Positions 51,838-61,324 of a stretch of DNA of 64,000 bases are shown here, piece after piece (positions within the stretch are counted from its first letter, which is position 1; each line of letters begins with the position of its first letter). Below the pieces are notes generated by a model that worked only from the letters and a program-made list of their open reading frames with translations, ran no database searches and was not told the DNA's origin. A program made the position numbers and the translations under genes. The stretch is from an uncultured Sutterella sp. (GTDB taxonomy: Bacteria; Pseudomonadota; Gammaproteobacteria; Burkholderiales; Burkholderiaceae_F): positions 13,753 to 77,752 of the forward strand of contig UQOW01000007.1 in NCBI GenBank assembly GCA_900542805.1. Direction: 5' to 3'.

Positions 51838-52841
51838 GGGTATATCGGTGTGGCGATGCAACGGGAAGGCGTGGCGTTGGTGCGCATGTTGATACGCACC
51901 GTGAGCGAGCGCCCGGCGCCGAGGCTTTTTACCGAGGGGTCCGCAAGAAAATCCGCAGGCGTTAAAACCTGGCGGGTAATTTCTGCATCGTTATCATCGA
52001 CAAGTTGTAACGAAAGATGCGGCACGGCCTGCGCGATGGTCGATCCGTTCAGAATCGTCACTTCGAGAGTGTAGTTTCCCGGAGTTCCCGAACTTGTCAG
52101 TTGTGCTTTCGTCACGGCAAAGGCTTCGATGTTTTTCAAGAAGAAGCCCGGACAGGTGATTTTCGTGCAAACGGATTCGAAAAGAGATTTTGAGGACGGG
52201 AATTTCTGCAAAATCATCTGGTTAAACACAATCGCACCGACGGCAAGAATCACAAGCAAAAGGGCTCCGGTGATAACAGGACCGACCCACGTGTTCTTCT
52301 TTCGTTTCGGTGCCGTACCGACGGTTTGCGGAACGTTTTTTTCGGATTCTGACTCTTTTGCTTCGCCTTGAGAAGTCCCTTTCGGTGCCGTTTCCGAGCA
52401 GCTCGGTATTCCGACGGTCGGCTCCGTCCGACCGGAAAAATCGCTCATCAAAATAGAGAGTTTTTCAAGCTCTTTTTGCGCATGCCGCGGAGGGGCGGGC
52501 AAAGGGACTTCCTGCGGAGCGAGGCTCGGCTCTTCAGGTGTTGCGGCTTGCACCGTCACCGGTGCATGAACGGGGGCCTGAATCGGGGGAGTTTGAAGAA
52601 AAGTGGACTCGCTCGGCATCGCGTTTTCGGGCGCTACCGTTCCTGGCATTTTCTCCGGAATCGTCGCTTGCGTAGCGGGGTTCTGTTGCGGGAACAGGGC
52701 ATCGGGTACGCACAGCAAATCCCGTGTGGCATCGAAACACTTCAAACACTTGGAACACTTGACCGGGGCGGCCTCGGCCGTCTCTTGATTCGGTAGCAAC
52801 CAAACGGCACCGCAATACGGGCAACGCGTTACATAGGCCAT
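51834..52841 (-). CDS. Zinc-ribbon and DUF3426 membrane protein
   Basis: The 335 residues have an N-terminal MJ0042-type zinc ribbon (CPYC and CSKC pairs, about residues 8-40), a long low-complexity Pro/Ala/Glu-rich linker, one membrane helix (about 185-207, VITGALLLVILAVGAIVFNQ) and a C-terminal DUF3426 domain with a beta-sandwich look. Role unknown. Start: ATG at 52841 with AAGGAA upstream, overlapping the prmA end by 13 nt. Confidence 0.85.
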   Translation of the reverse strand: MAYVTRCPYCGAVWLLPNQETAEAAPVKCSKCLKCFDATRDLLCVPDALFPQQNPATQATIPEKMPGTVAPENAMPSESTFLQTPPIQAPVHAPVTVQAATPEEPSLAPQEVPLPAPPRHAQKELEKLSILMSDFSGRTEPTVGIPSCSETAPKGTSQGEAKESESEKNVPQTVGTAPKRKKNTWVGPVITGALLLVILAVGAIVFNQMILQKFPSSKSLFESVCTKITCPGFFLKNIEAFAVTKAQLTSSGTPGNYTLEVTILNGSTIAQAVPHLSLQLVDDNDAEITRQVLTPADFLADPSVKSLGAGRSLTVRINMRTNATPSRCIATPIYP

Positions 52842-53755
52842 GATGATTCCTTCGGGTAAACCGATTGCTTTTTCCCTGTCAGGCAAATCCAGTCTTCTTG
52901 CTGTTTCCAGACCGAGAGTTTGACACCGATTGCCTCATAGGTGTTGATGATGTCTTGCGCTTGATGCGCCAAAATACCCGAAAGCGTCAAACTCCCGTTT
53001 TCGGAAAGATATCCGACAAGGGCAGGTGCCAATACTTTCAGAGGATTAGCCAAGATATTTGCAATGACAATGTCAAAGTGTCGATGTTCCAATGTTTCGG
53101 GTAGTGAAAACGTAGCGGTAACGGCGTTAATTTTGGCATTGTAACAGGCAGCTTCAACGGCTTGCGGGTCGATATCTGTCCCGACAACAGGTGCAGCGCC
53201 GAGCTTAGCGGCGGCAATGGCCAAAATGCCGGTTCCGCAACCGTAGTCCAAAACCGACAGGCCCGAACGCACGTTTTCATCAAGCCACTTTAAGCAAAGG
53301 TGCGTTGTCGGATGTGCTCCCGTGCCGAAGGCAACTCCCGGATCGAGTCGGATGTTGACGGCCCTGGCATCGGGAAGTTCACACCAACTCGGAACAATCC
53401 ACAGACGGTCGCTCACTTTGGTCGGCCCGAATTGCGATTGCGTTAACTTGACCCAATCGGTCTCGGGTACCGGAACAATCGATTCGATCGGCTCGGGCGG
53501 TTGCCCGATAAAGTCAAAGGCCGCTTTCACAAGAAAGGTCGGATTGCTTTTTTCATCAATAAGAAACTTAAGGCGTGAGCGCTTCCAGGCGCAGGTCGTC
53601 GGCTCTAATCCGGGCTCCCCGAAAAGCGGCTCTTCGTTGGCGTTATCGGCATCGGCATCCTCTAGCGTAATGCTCAGAGCGCCCCTATCTATCAGAGCGT
53701 CACCGAGGGACTCGGCTTGGTTTTGTGCAACAAGAAGCGTCACTTCACGCAGCAT
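52829..53755 (-). CDS. prmA: Ribosomal protein L11 methyltransferase
   Basis: Trimethylates L11 at several amino groups. The 308 residues have an N-terminal substrate-recognition domain and a SAM domain with AFGTGAHPTTHLCLKWL near 170 and VLDYGCGTGILAIAAAKLGA near 190, then NILANPL near 240. It overlaps accC by 11 nt and the following DUF3426 gene by 13 nt. Confidence 0.94.
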   Translation of the reverse strand: MLREVTLLVAQNQAESLGDALIDRGALSITLEDADADNANEEPLFGEPGLEPTTCAWKRSRLKFLIDEKSNPTFLVKAAFDFIGQPPEPIESIVPVPETDWVKLTQSQFGPTKVSDRLWIVPSWCELPDARAVNIRLDPGVAFGTGAHPTTHLCLKWLDENVRSGLSVLDYGCGTGILAIAAAKLGAAPVVGTDIDPQAVEAACYNAKINAVTATFSLPETLEHRHFDIVIANILANPLKVLAPALVGYLSENGSLTLSGILAHQAQDIINTYEAIGVKLSVWKQQEDWICLTGKKQSVYPKESSWPM

Positions 53756-55124
53756 TGCTCGTTTTCTCCTTACGCCGCAATTGCCATTCCGTCAGTTTTC
53801 TCTCCAGGTAATGGATGTCCCGTTCCCCTTGGGTAAAACCGGAGTCGGCTAAAACGGCGCGCAAAAGCGGCGTGTTGGTGCTGATACCTTCGCAGGCCAA
53901 TTCCGTCAGGGCTACTTTCATACGAGCTAAAGCCGTTTCGCGGTCCGGACCGCTTGCAATGAGTTTGGCAATGAGACTATCGTAGTAGGGAGGAACGTTG
54001 TATCCGGTATATAGGTGACTTTCCATGCGAATGCCCGGCCCTCCCGGAACGTGCCAGACCGAAACGCGCCCGGGACTCGGCCGGAAGGTAAACGGCGTTT
54101 CGGCATTGATACGGCATTCGATGGCTGCCCCACGCGGGATGATATCTTTCTGCTTGAGCGTTAAACGCTCACCGGAGGCCAGACGAATTTGTTCACACAC
54201 CAAATCGATGCCGGTGACAAGTTCCGTGACCGGGTGTTCGACCTGAATGCGTGTATTCATTTCAATGAAGTAAAAGTTCTCGTTTTCATACAAGAACTCA
54301 AAGGTACCGGCTCCGCGATAGCCGATTCGACGGCATGCTTCGACACAACGCTCGCCGAGCCGTTCAATCGCTTTGCGAGAAATCCCGGGAGCCGGACTTT
54401 CTTCGATAATTTTCTGGTTGCGCCGCTGCATGGAGCAGTCGCGCTCGCCCAAATAGACGGCATTTTGGAAGTTGTCGCACAGAATCTGAATCTCGATATG
54501 GCGCGGATTTTCCAGGTACTTTTCCAAATAAAGCTTATCGGAGCCGAATGCGTTTTTCGCTTCCGCCCGCAGTAGGGCAATGGAATTTACAAGTGCCGCT
54601 TCGGTACGCACGGCTCGCATGCCGCGACCGCCGCCGCCGGCACAGGCTTTGATAATCACCGGGTAGCCGACTTCTTCGGCCAAATCCAAGACCTGTTGCG
54701 TGTCATCCGGCAGTTCCGTAAGGGACCCCGGAACACAGGGGATTCCGGCTTTGGCCATCATGCGCTTAGCATTGATTTTGTCGCCCATCAACCGAATGGT
54801 ATCGCCGCGCGGGCCGATGAAGGCAAAGCCGCTTTTTTCCACACGGTCGGCAAAGTCGGCATTTTCCGACAAAAAGCCGTACCCCGGGTGAATGGCCTCG
54901 GCGTCGGTGACTTCCGCGGCCGAAATAATGGCTGGGATATTCAGGTAACTCATCGACGGCGCAGGCGGGCCGATACACACGCTTTCATCGGCGAGCCGAA
55001 CATGCATGGCGTCGGCGTCGGCCGTCGAGTGAACCGCTACGGTCTTGATATTCATCGTGCGGCAGGCGCGCAGGATTCTGAGCGCTATTTCTCCGCGATT
55101 GGCGATGAGGATTTTTCCAAACAT
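53745..55124 (-). CDS. accC: Acetyl-CoA carboxylase, biotin carboxylase subunit
   Basis: Carboxylates biotin on AccB at the start of fatty acid synthesis. The 459 residues begin MFGKILIANRGEIALRI, with the glycine-rich ATP loop GGGGRGMR near 165, EMNTRIQVEHPVTE near 288 and the RINAETPFTFRPSPG block near 340. It lies 20 nt after accB. Confidence 0.96.
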   Translation of the reverse strand: MFGKILIANRGEIALRILRACRTMNIKTVAVHSTADADAMHVRLADESVCIGPPAPSMSYLNIPAIISAAEVTDAEAIHPGYGFLSENADFADRVEKSGFAFIGPRGDTIRLMGDKINAKRMMAKAGIPCVPGSLTELPDDTQQVLDLAEEVGYPVIIKACAGGGGRGMRAVRTEAALVNSIALLRAEAKNAFGSDKLYLEKYLENPRHIEIQILCDNFQNAVYLGERDCSMQRRNQKIIEESPAPGISRKAIERLGERCVEACRRIGYRGAGTFEFLYENENFYFIEMNTRIQVEHPVTELVTGIDLVCEQIRLASGERLTLKQKDIIPRGAAIECRINAETPFTFRPSPGRVSVWHVPGGPGIRMESHLYTGYNVPPYYDSLIAKLIASGPDRETALARMKVALTELACEGISTNTPLLRAVLADSGFTQGERDIHYLERKLTEWQLRRKEKTSNAA

Positions 55125-55144
55125 TCCCGAGCAGTCCGAATGGG

Positions 55145-55597
55145 TTAACGGCGGATTTCAAACAACGGTTGGCCGAATTCAACCGGATCGCCGTTTTCAA
55201 CGAGAACATTGACGATTTCCCCGTCAAACTCGGCCTCGATTTCGTTTAATAGCTTCATGGCCTCGATGATGCAGACGGTTTCGCCGGCACGAACTTTTTG
55301 TCCGACGGAAACAAAGGGTTTAGCTCCAGGGGACGGCGCACGGTAAAACGTGCCGACCATCGGGGCATTGATTGTTTCGGCTGCCGGAGCTGCAACGGGT
55401 GGATCGACTTTGGCTTCCGGTGCCGTGCTTGCCGGTTGTGCCGAAGGCGTACCCGTACACACGGGCGTTGCCTGCGTACGAATGCCGTCGGGACTGTTGA
55501 CGATGCGAACGCGATCTTCGCCTTCGGTTAAATCGATTTCGGAAATTCCGGCTTCCTTTAATAAATCGATAATGCTTTTGAGTTTACGTAAGTCCAT
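55145..55597 (-). CDS. accB: Acetyl-CoA carboxylase, biotin carboxyl carrier protein
   Basis: Carries biotin for AccC and the carboxyltransferase. The 150 residues have an N-terminal segment (MDLRKLKSIIDLLKEAGISEIDL), a Pro/Ala linker and a C-terminal biotinyl domain with MVGTFYRAPSPGAKPFV and EAMKLLNEIE, where Lys near 116 is biotinylated. ATG at 55597 matches the family start. The 176-nt gap upstream (55598-55773) should hold the operon promoter, but I see no convincing boxes. Confidence 0.94.
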   Translation of the reverse strand: MDLRKLKSIIDLLKEAGISEIDLTEGEDRVRIVNSPDGIRTQATPVCTGTPSAQPASTAPEAKVDPPVAAPAAETINAPMVGTFYRAPSPGAKPFVSVGQKVRAGETVCIIEAMKLLNEIEAEFDGEIVNVLVENGDPVEFGQPLFEIRR

Positions 55598-55773
55598 AAC
55601 GTCATCCCACAATGACAATGTAAACGCCGAACTAGGTGTCTTTTTATCGGAATTATCGGCAATTGAGGCTAATTTCGTCTATCTTGTCAAGAGCAATTCC
55701 TGCAAGTTCTTTAGGCCGAATCATATACAAAAGCAGGAAAAACGACAAAAACGCCCTATCGACAACTGGAAAA

Positions 55774-56379
55774 TCACGGCAGGACAAGAACATCGGCCAG
55801 GTTTTCGGCGCTGATTCGTCCCGAAGCTTCCCAGGGACTTTGCCAGGCATCGGGGGAGCGTTTCCGGGGATTGCGAGAATTGAAGTGTTTCGGGAAGATT
55901 TCGATGCGGATAGCTTCAAAATCGCCGCAGAGGTCGTTTTTCAATAAAAAACCGAGAGTTAGGTCTTGCTTTCCGACCGGGCTCGGTTCGTCATCGATGG
56001 CCTGAGCGTCGATTCCTGTATCTAAAAGAAAGAGAAGAACGCTCTTGGCATCGTCTTCGAAAACCTCGATTCGAATACTCGTTTCCGGACCGGCACACCC
56101 GTTTAGGACAGCACCGCACAGCCAGGCATCAAAGGGGACAAGCAAACGCAGTACTTTTAGGGCACAAAGGCGCTTGGTTTTTAAAAGACTTTCGTGGTCT
56201 TGAGGCTTGAATGTGGCCCAGGTCTCGCGTACGGCCGATTCCAAAACATCGGACCGAATACGGATCCCGTTTTCGCGTTGGGCGCAGTCGCGAGCTGCGG
56301 CCCAAGGTGTTCCGTCTAAAACAACAGACTCGGCGGCGGCCAAAGCAGCTTGACGCAAAAGACGCGACTTGATGTTCAT
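55774..56379 (-). CDS. Hypothetical protein divergent from mpl
   Basis: A 201-residue soluble protein I cannot name firmly. It starts MNIKSRLLRQAALAAAESVVLDG and has DAWLCGAVLNGCAGPETSIRIEVFEDDAKSV near 110, which recalls small nucleotidyltransferase-like proteins, but the catalytic residues are not evident. ATG at 56379 has AAAGGA upstream; the frame open to 56499 would overlap mpl. Start codons of this gene and mpl are 58 nt apart, a shared promoter region. Confidence 0.7.
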   Translation of the reverse strand: MNIKSRLLRQAALAAAESVVLDGTPWAAARDCAQRENGIRIRSDVLESAVRETWATFKPQDHESLLKTKRLCALKVLRLLVPFDAWLCGAVLNGCAGPETSIRIEVFEDDAKSVLLFLLDTGIDAQAIDDEPSPVGKQDLTLGFLLKNDLCGDFEAIRIEIFPKHFNSRNPRKRSPDAWQSPWEASGRISAENLADVLVLP

Positions 56380-56437
56380 AGTCCTTTTTTCGGGCGGTAC
56401 AATCCGCTTTTCTTTTACTGATTTTAGACACTTTCCG

Positions 56438-57778
56438 ATGCATATCCATATTCTCGGTATTTGCGGCACATTTATGGGGGGCGTTGCCCGGTTGGCCATC
56501 CAAGCCGGTCATACGGTCACCGGTTCCGATCAGAACGTCTATCCGCCGATGAGTAATCAGCTCGAGGAGGCCGGGGTACGCATCGAACAAGGATATTCGG
56601 CCGACCAATTGGTTATCAAGCCCGACCTTTGGGTGGTTGGCAATGCCGTCAGTCGCGGCAATCCCCTCTTGGAGGCAATTCTCAATGCCGGAGAGCGGTA
56701 CACGTCCGGCCCGCAGTGGATTAGCGAAACGGTTTTACAAGGACGCCATGTCCTTGCCGTTGCCGGAACGCACGGAAAAACAACGACCACATCCCTTTTA
56801 GCGTGGATTTTAGATTTCGCCGGAATGAACCCTGGGTTTTTAATCGGAGGGGTTCCGGCCGATTTCGGACACTCGGCGCAGCTCGGGACGGGAAAGACCT
56901 TTGTTATCGAGGGCGATGAGTACGACACGTGTTTTTGCGATAAGCGCAGTAAGTTTGTCCACTACAGACCGCGCACGGCAATTCTCAATAATCTGGAATA
57001 CGATCACGCCGATATCTTCGAGAATCTCGTGGCCATTGAAAAGCAGTTTCACCATCTCGTAAGGACCATTCCCTCCGAAGGCCTTGTCATTTCTAATGCG
57101 AGGTCCGAGGCGCTCGAGCGCGTCTTAAAAATGGGGCTTTGGAGTCGCTTAGAGCGCTTTGACGACGCAAGCGGGTGGTCTCTTGACGAGCAGAACTCGG
57201 TTTTAAAGGCCGGGAAAAAGCTCGGGACTTTGGAGTTTTCGCTTGCCGGTCGTCACAACCGCTTAAATGCACTTGCCGCTCTTGCGGCCTCTTGCGACGT
57301 CGGCGTGTCGCCGAGCAAGGCCTTGGAGGCGCTTTCGCATTTTTCGGGCGTTAAACGGCGCTTGGAAGTGAAGGGAACGAAGCGTGGCGTGACCGTGATT
57401 GATGATTTTGCGCATCATCCGACGGCGATTCGAGAGACGATTGCGGCATTACGGTCCCGCATGTCCGGAAAGGGCCGCATCCTTGCCGTGTTCGAGCCTC
57501 GCAGCAACACGATGAAACTCGGAACGATGAAAGATAAGCTCGCAGATTCGCTTTCCGGGGCCGATAAGGTTTACTGCTACAGTGGGGCCGATGTCGGCTG
57601 GAACGCGGCTGAGGCGCTCGCTCCCCTTGCGGAAAAAGCGCAGTGTTTTTCTGGCGATATTGCGCTGCTTGTGGCGGCTGTAGCCTCCGAAGCGCACCGG
57701 GGCGACGCAATTTTATGCATGAGTAACGGAGCGTTTTGCGGGGTGCAGGATAAGCTTCTGGCGGCACTTGCATCGTAG
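56438..57778 (+). CDS. mpl: UDP-N-acetylmuramate:L-alanyl-gamma-D-glutamyl-meso-diaminopimelate ligase
   Basis: Recycles murein tripeptide onto UDP-MurNAc. The 446 residues are a Mur ligase: MHIHILGICGTFMGGVA at the start, AGTHGKTTTTSLLA near 110 for ATP, NNLEYDHADIF near 190 and DDFAHHPTAI near 330. MHIHILGICGTFM separates Mpl from MurC. No clear ribosome-binding site precedes the ATG at 56438; a longer frame to 56369 crosses the divergent gene's start. Confidence 0.94.
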   Translation: MHIHILGICGTFMGGVARLAIQAGHTVTGSDQNVYPPMSNQLEEAGVRIEQGYSADQLVIKPDLWVVGNAVSRGNPLLEAILNAGERYTSGPQWISETVLQGRHVLAVAGTHGKTTTTSLLAWILDFAGMNPGFLIGGVPADFGHSAQLGTGKTFVIEGDEYDTCFCDKRSKFVHYRPRTAILNNLEYDHADIFENLVAIEKQFHHLVRTIPSEGLVISNARSEALERVLKMGLWSRLERFDDASGWSLDEQNSVLKAGKKLGTLEFSLAGRHNRLNALAALAASCDVGVSPSKALEALSHFSGVKRRLEVKGTKRGVTVIDDFAHHPTAIRETIAALRSRMSGKGRILAVFEPRSNTMKLGTMKDKLADSLSGADKVYCYSGADVGWNAAEALAPLAEKAQCFSGDIALLVAAVASEAHRGDAILCMSNGAFCGVQDKLLAALAS

Positions 57779-57785
57779 AGTCTTC

Positions 57786-58361
57786 ATGCTCGGAACAGTC
57801 CTATATTTGCACGGCTTTTTATCCGGTCCGACGGGACTCAAAGCGCGTCTTGTGCAGCAAGAGTGTCAAAAGCGTTCTTTGGCGTGTCTTTTGCCGGATT
57901 TAAATGAGGAACCCGCGAAGGTTTGGCAGCAACTGTTGGCGCTTTTAAAAACCTATGAGCCGGGCACAATCGGGATTGTCGCCTCAAGCCTCGGTGGGTT
58001 TTATGCTGCACGGGCCTTAGGAAAAGTGGCTTGTCGAGCGGTTCTTATTAATCCTGCGACACATCCGTGGGACGCCATCGACTCGTTCCTCGGAGAGCAA
58101 AAGACGTCAGACGGACGCCTTGTCGTGATTAAAAAAGAGTATGCCGAGCAGTTGCGGTCGCTCAAGGCGATGCCGTTTAAAAATCCGTCACGGGTGCTCA
58201 TTGCACTTTCGACGGCAGATGAAGTTTTAAATTGGAAAGAAGCGCGCGATGCTTTTTCACACTCGCCGCTTTTGATGCTTGAAAATGCGGACCACGCGGT
58301 CAGTCAGTTTGCACGGTACGTTTCGCAGGTCATCGATTTTTTGACCGAGCAGAAAGGTTAG
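57786..58361 (+). CDS. YqiA/YcfP-type alpha/beta hydrolase (putative esterase)
   Basis: The 191 residues form a small alpha/beta hydrolase: LYLHGFLSGPTGLKA near 6, nucleophile SSLGGFYA near 66 and the late HAVS histidine near 170. These fit the YqiA family of short acyl-CoA or phenyl ester hydrolases. ATG at 57786 is 7 nt after mpl, so it is co-transcribed with it and the RNB gene. Confidence 0.85.
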   Translation: MLGTVLYLHGFLSGPTGLKARLVQQECQKRSLACLLPDLNEEPAKVWQQLLALLKTYEPGTIGIVASSLGGFYAARALGKVACRAVLINPATHPWDAIDSFLGEQKTSDGRLVVIKKEYAEQLRSLKAMPFKNPSRVLIALSTADEVLNWKEARDAFSHSPLLMLENADHAVSQFARYVSQVIDFLTEQKG

Positions 58362-58365
58362 AAGA

Positions 58366-60342
58366 ATGCAGCTTTTTTTTGAAGAGGACGGAACCTACAA
58401 ATCCGGCACGATTCTCAAACACGAGGGTAATGCCTATCAGGTTGAGCTTGCGAGCGGAAAACGTACGAAAGTCAAAGGCGGCCACGTTCTCTTTGAATTC
58501 GATTATAGCGGTTCGGACTTTATCGAGGCGGCCAAAAAGATCGCTTCCGAGATTGATCCTTCGTTTCTTTGGGAAGCCGCCGCCGATCAGGAAATCGACT
58601 ATACGACGCAGGCAACCGAGTACTTCGGATTGCCGACTCCCGTTGAGCGTGCAGCCGTCTTTTTAACTTTGCAAGGTAATCCCGTCTACTTTTATAAAAA
58701 AGGTCGAGGAGTTTTTAAGCCTGCTCCGCGCGAGACACTCGAGCGGGCCTTGCAGGCCATTGAACGACGTAAGAAGCTTGAAGAGCTTCGAAAGAAGATG
58801 ACAAGTGACATGGTCGCAGGCGTCCTTCCCGAGTCGGTTCGTGCCCAGGCCTATGCACTCTTGCTACGCCCGGATAAGAACTCCGTGGAATGGAAGGCGT
58901 TAAACGATGCCTCGAGCGTCGAGCGGATTTCGCCCTTGGCACTCCTGCTGAAACTCGGTGCCATCACAAGTCCTTACGCCTGGCATGTTCAAGGCTTTTA
59001 TTTCGAGCATTTCCCGCAGGGCCAGGGATTTGCAAAAAACCTTCCGGCACCGGAGGCGTACGCCGGGGAATTGCCTCTTGCCGACGTTCAGGCTTTTTCC
59101 ATCGACGATTCGTCGACAACGGAAATCGATGATGCAACGAGCTTAACCGATATCGGAAACGGACGTCTGAAACTGGGAATTCACATTGCGGCGCCGGCAC
59201 TTCTAATCGAAAGAGACTCGCTGCTTGACAAGGTTGCCCGAGAGCGTCTTTCGACGGTCTACGGTCCGGGGATTAAAACCACGATGCTTCCGACTGCTTG
59301 GATCGAAGCGGCAAGCCTGAAGGAAGGGACAAGAGCCCCTTGCGTTTCGCTTTATGCGGTTTTGGATGCCGAAACGATGACGGTTTTGTCGACGGAGACC
59401 TGTGTGGAACGAGTTCCGATTCAGGCCAATCTCCGGTACGACACTTTCGAGCAGGACGTGACCGAAGAGGCGATTTTGTCCGAAACACTGCACATTCCGT
59501 ATGCGCGGGAAATCAGTCATTTGTGGCATTTTGCCAAGATACGTCAGAAAGTACGCGAGGATGTTCGCGGACGCCCCGAGATGCCGCCTCGCCCGGAGTG
59601 GTACTTTGTTTTAGAGGGCGAAGGAGAAAGCGCTCGTGCACAAGTCCGTTCTCGCATGCGCGGGGCGCCGATTGATTTGGTCGTCTCCGAGTTGATGATT
59701 TTTGCTAACGAGACGTGGGGCTTGTGGCTCGAAGAACACAATACCGCCGGCATTTACCGTAGCCAGCGCATGGGTCGTGTCAAGATGAGTACAACGCCCG
59801 GTCCCCACGACGGCTTAGGGGTAGCTGCTTATGCGTGGTCGACATCTCCCTTGCGCCGGTATGTCGATTTGATGAATCAGCGACAGATCGTCCGCGTTGC
59901 GATGGGGCAGTCGCCGGCCTATCAGCCCAAAGACATCGATTTATTTACGGCAGTGACGGCTTTTGAGTCTGCTTATGAGGCCTACAACGATTTTCAGCGT
60001 CGCATGGAGCGGTACTGGAGTCTTCGCTGGATTGAGCAGGAAGGTAAATCGCAAGTGACGGCACTCGTTGTCAAGGATGAATTGGTGCGTATCGAGGGTT
60101 TGCCGATGATGCAGCGCATTCCGGGACTTCCGGAATTAGAACGCGGACGACGGATTCGGCTGCAGGTCCTCGGGTGTGATTACATCGAATTGGTGTTCGA
60201 AACGCGATTACTACAAGTGCTCGATGAAACGGAAACACTGCAAGAAGACGATGTCGAATTAATGGCCGAGGCCTCCGAGACGAGCGAGACTCCCGAGACT
60301 GTGGCCGTTGAAAATGATGAAAAAAACGGGGAGGACACATAG
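58366..60342 (+). CDS. RNB-domain 3'-5' exoribonuclease (RNase II/R family)
   Basis: Degrades RNA from the 3' end. The 658 residues place the RNB domain at about 235-560 with SIDDSSTTEIDDATS near 246, whose acidic residues bind the metals, and YAWSTSPLRRYVDLMNQRQ near 487. The N-terminal part (1-230) is not a clear pair of cold-shock domains and the C-terminal S1-like part is short, so it is a divergent member, neither plain RNase R nor RNase II. It starts 4 nt after the esterase and overlaps aroE by one base. The tail is acidic. Confidence 0.9.
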   Translation: MQLFFEEDGTYKSGTILKHEGNAYQVELASGKRTKVKGGHVLFEFDYSGSDFIEAAKKIASEIDPSFLWEAAADQEIDYTTQATEYFGLPTPVERAAVFLTLQGNPVYFYKKGRGVFKPAPRETLERALQAIERRKKLEELRKKMTSDMVAGVLPESVRAQAYALLLRPDKNSVEWKALNDASSVERISPLALLLKLGAITSPYAWHVQGFYFEHFPQGQGFAKNLPAPEAYAGELPLADVQAFSIDDSSTTEIDDATSLTDIGNGRLKLGIHIAAPALLIERDSLLDKVARERLSTVYGPGIKTTMLPTAWIEAASLKEGTRAPCVSLYAVLDAETMTVLSTETCVERVPIQANLRYDTFEQDVTEEAILSETLHIPYAREISHLWHFAKIRQKVREDVRGRPEMPPRPEWYFVLEGEGESARAQVRSRMRGAPIDLVVSELMIFANETWGLWLEEHNTAGIYRSQRMGRVKMSTTPGPHDGLGVAAYAWSTSPLRRYVDLMNQRQIVRVAMGQSPAYQPKDIDLFTAVTAFESAYEAYNDFQRRMERYWSLRWIEQEGKSQVTALVVKDELVRIEGLPMMQRIPGLPELERGRRIRLQVLGCDYIELVFETRLLQVLDETETLQEDDVELMAEASETSETPETVAVENDEKNGEDT

Positions 60343-61151
60343 TGAGTCGACTTTTTTATGTCATCGGAAATCCGATTGAACACTCGCTTTCGCCGGTCAT
60401 TCATGCCGCCTTTGCTCAAAAAGCCGGGCTAGACATTCACTACGAAAAACTCTTATTTGCCGTCGAGGACTTTGCTGGTCAGTTGCGCCAGCTTTTGGCG
60501 GCCGAGCCCGTGTATGGCGCCAATGTGACGGTCCCCTTTAAAAGAGAGGCATATAAGGCATGTACGACAATAAGTGAGAGAGCCCGCCTGGCAGGAGCCG
60601 TTAACACGCTTTCCTTTCAAAAGGGAGGAGTCGTTTTCGGTGATAACACAGACGGAATCGGCTTTGTGAACGATTTAAAGCGCCTTTACGGGGGAAATCT
60701 TTCCGAGGCACGTCTCCTTTTGCTCGGAGCGGGTGGTGCGGCGCGGGGCCTTTTGGCCGTTCTTCCGACTTATGTTCGCGCAGTTACGATTGCCAATCGC
60801 ACTCAGGCCAAAGCCTTTGACCTTGCCGAGACATTCGGCGTTTCTGCAAGTTCACTGGAAGCAACGAAAAACGGCACTTGGGAGATTGTTGTCAATGCAA
60901 CGAGTGCTAGTTTGTCCGATGCAGTTCCGGCCGTCGACCCAGGGGTTTTCGCCCGAGCCGCGCTGTGCTACGACCTCATGTATGCTCGTACGGCAACGCC
61001 TTTTATGCAAACGGCCCGAAGCGTCGGATGCCCGAACGTGCACGACGGACTCGGAATGCTCGTGGCGCAAGCGGCGGAAAGTTTTCAAATCTGGAACGGA
61101 ATCCGTCCGCCCGTTGAGTCGGTTCTTGCGGCGTTGCGCGCGCCGCATTAA
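60342..61151 (+). CDS. aroE: Shikimate dehydrogenase (NADP+)
   Basis: Reduces 3-dehydroshikimate to shikimate in the aromatic pathway. The 269 residues open with VIGNPIEHSLSPVIHAAF, then VTVPFKREAY near 65 (catalytic Lys), NTDGIGF near 102 (Asp) and the NADP loop GAGGAARGLL near 127. GTG start at 60342 with GGGGAGG upstream. It follows the RNB gene, a known betaproteobacterial order. Confidence 0.95.
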   Translation: MSRLFYVIGNPIEHSLSPVIHAAFAQKAGLDIHYEKLLFAVEDFAGQLRQLLAAEPVYGANVTVPFKREAYKACTTISERARLAGAVNTLSFQKGGVVFGDNTDGIGFVNDLKRLYGGNLSEARLLLLGAGGAARGLLAVLPTYVRAVTIANRTQAKAFDLAETFGVSASSLEATKNGTWEIVVNATSASLSDAVPAVDPGVFARAALCYDLMYARTATPFMQTARSVGCPNVHDGLGMLVAQAAESFQIWNGIRPPVESVLAALRAPH

Positions 61152-61232
61152 AAGAGCGATTGTTTTCTTTTTATTTGAATTTAAACGTTTTTTCAGGTGC
61201 TGTGCTTCTCGCGGTACAGGCCATGAAAGCCG

Positions 61233-61238
61233 TATAAT
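61233..61238 (+). promoter_or_regulatory. Possible -10 element of mgtE
   Basis: A perfect TATAAT about 90 nt before mgtE, without a matching -35. The leader ends in CTCC-TTTCG-GGAG (61305-61317), a small hairpin that includes the ribosome-binding site. No M-box riboswitch fits in this space. Confidence 0.4.
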
Positions 61239-61324
61239 TCCGATTCGACCTAGGCAAGGCGCATCCATTTCAATCGTTGTAAAGAAGTACCGTATCCGGA
61301 ATCTCTCCTTTCGGGAGCTGTTTC

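Noticed and set aside
61152..61324. M-box or other Mg2+ riboswitch before mgtE
   Set aside because: The leader after the TATAAT is about 80 nt and lacks the multi-helix arrangement needed.
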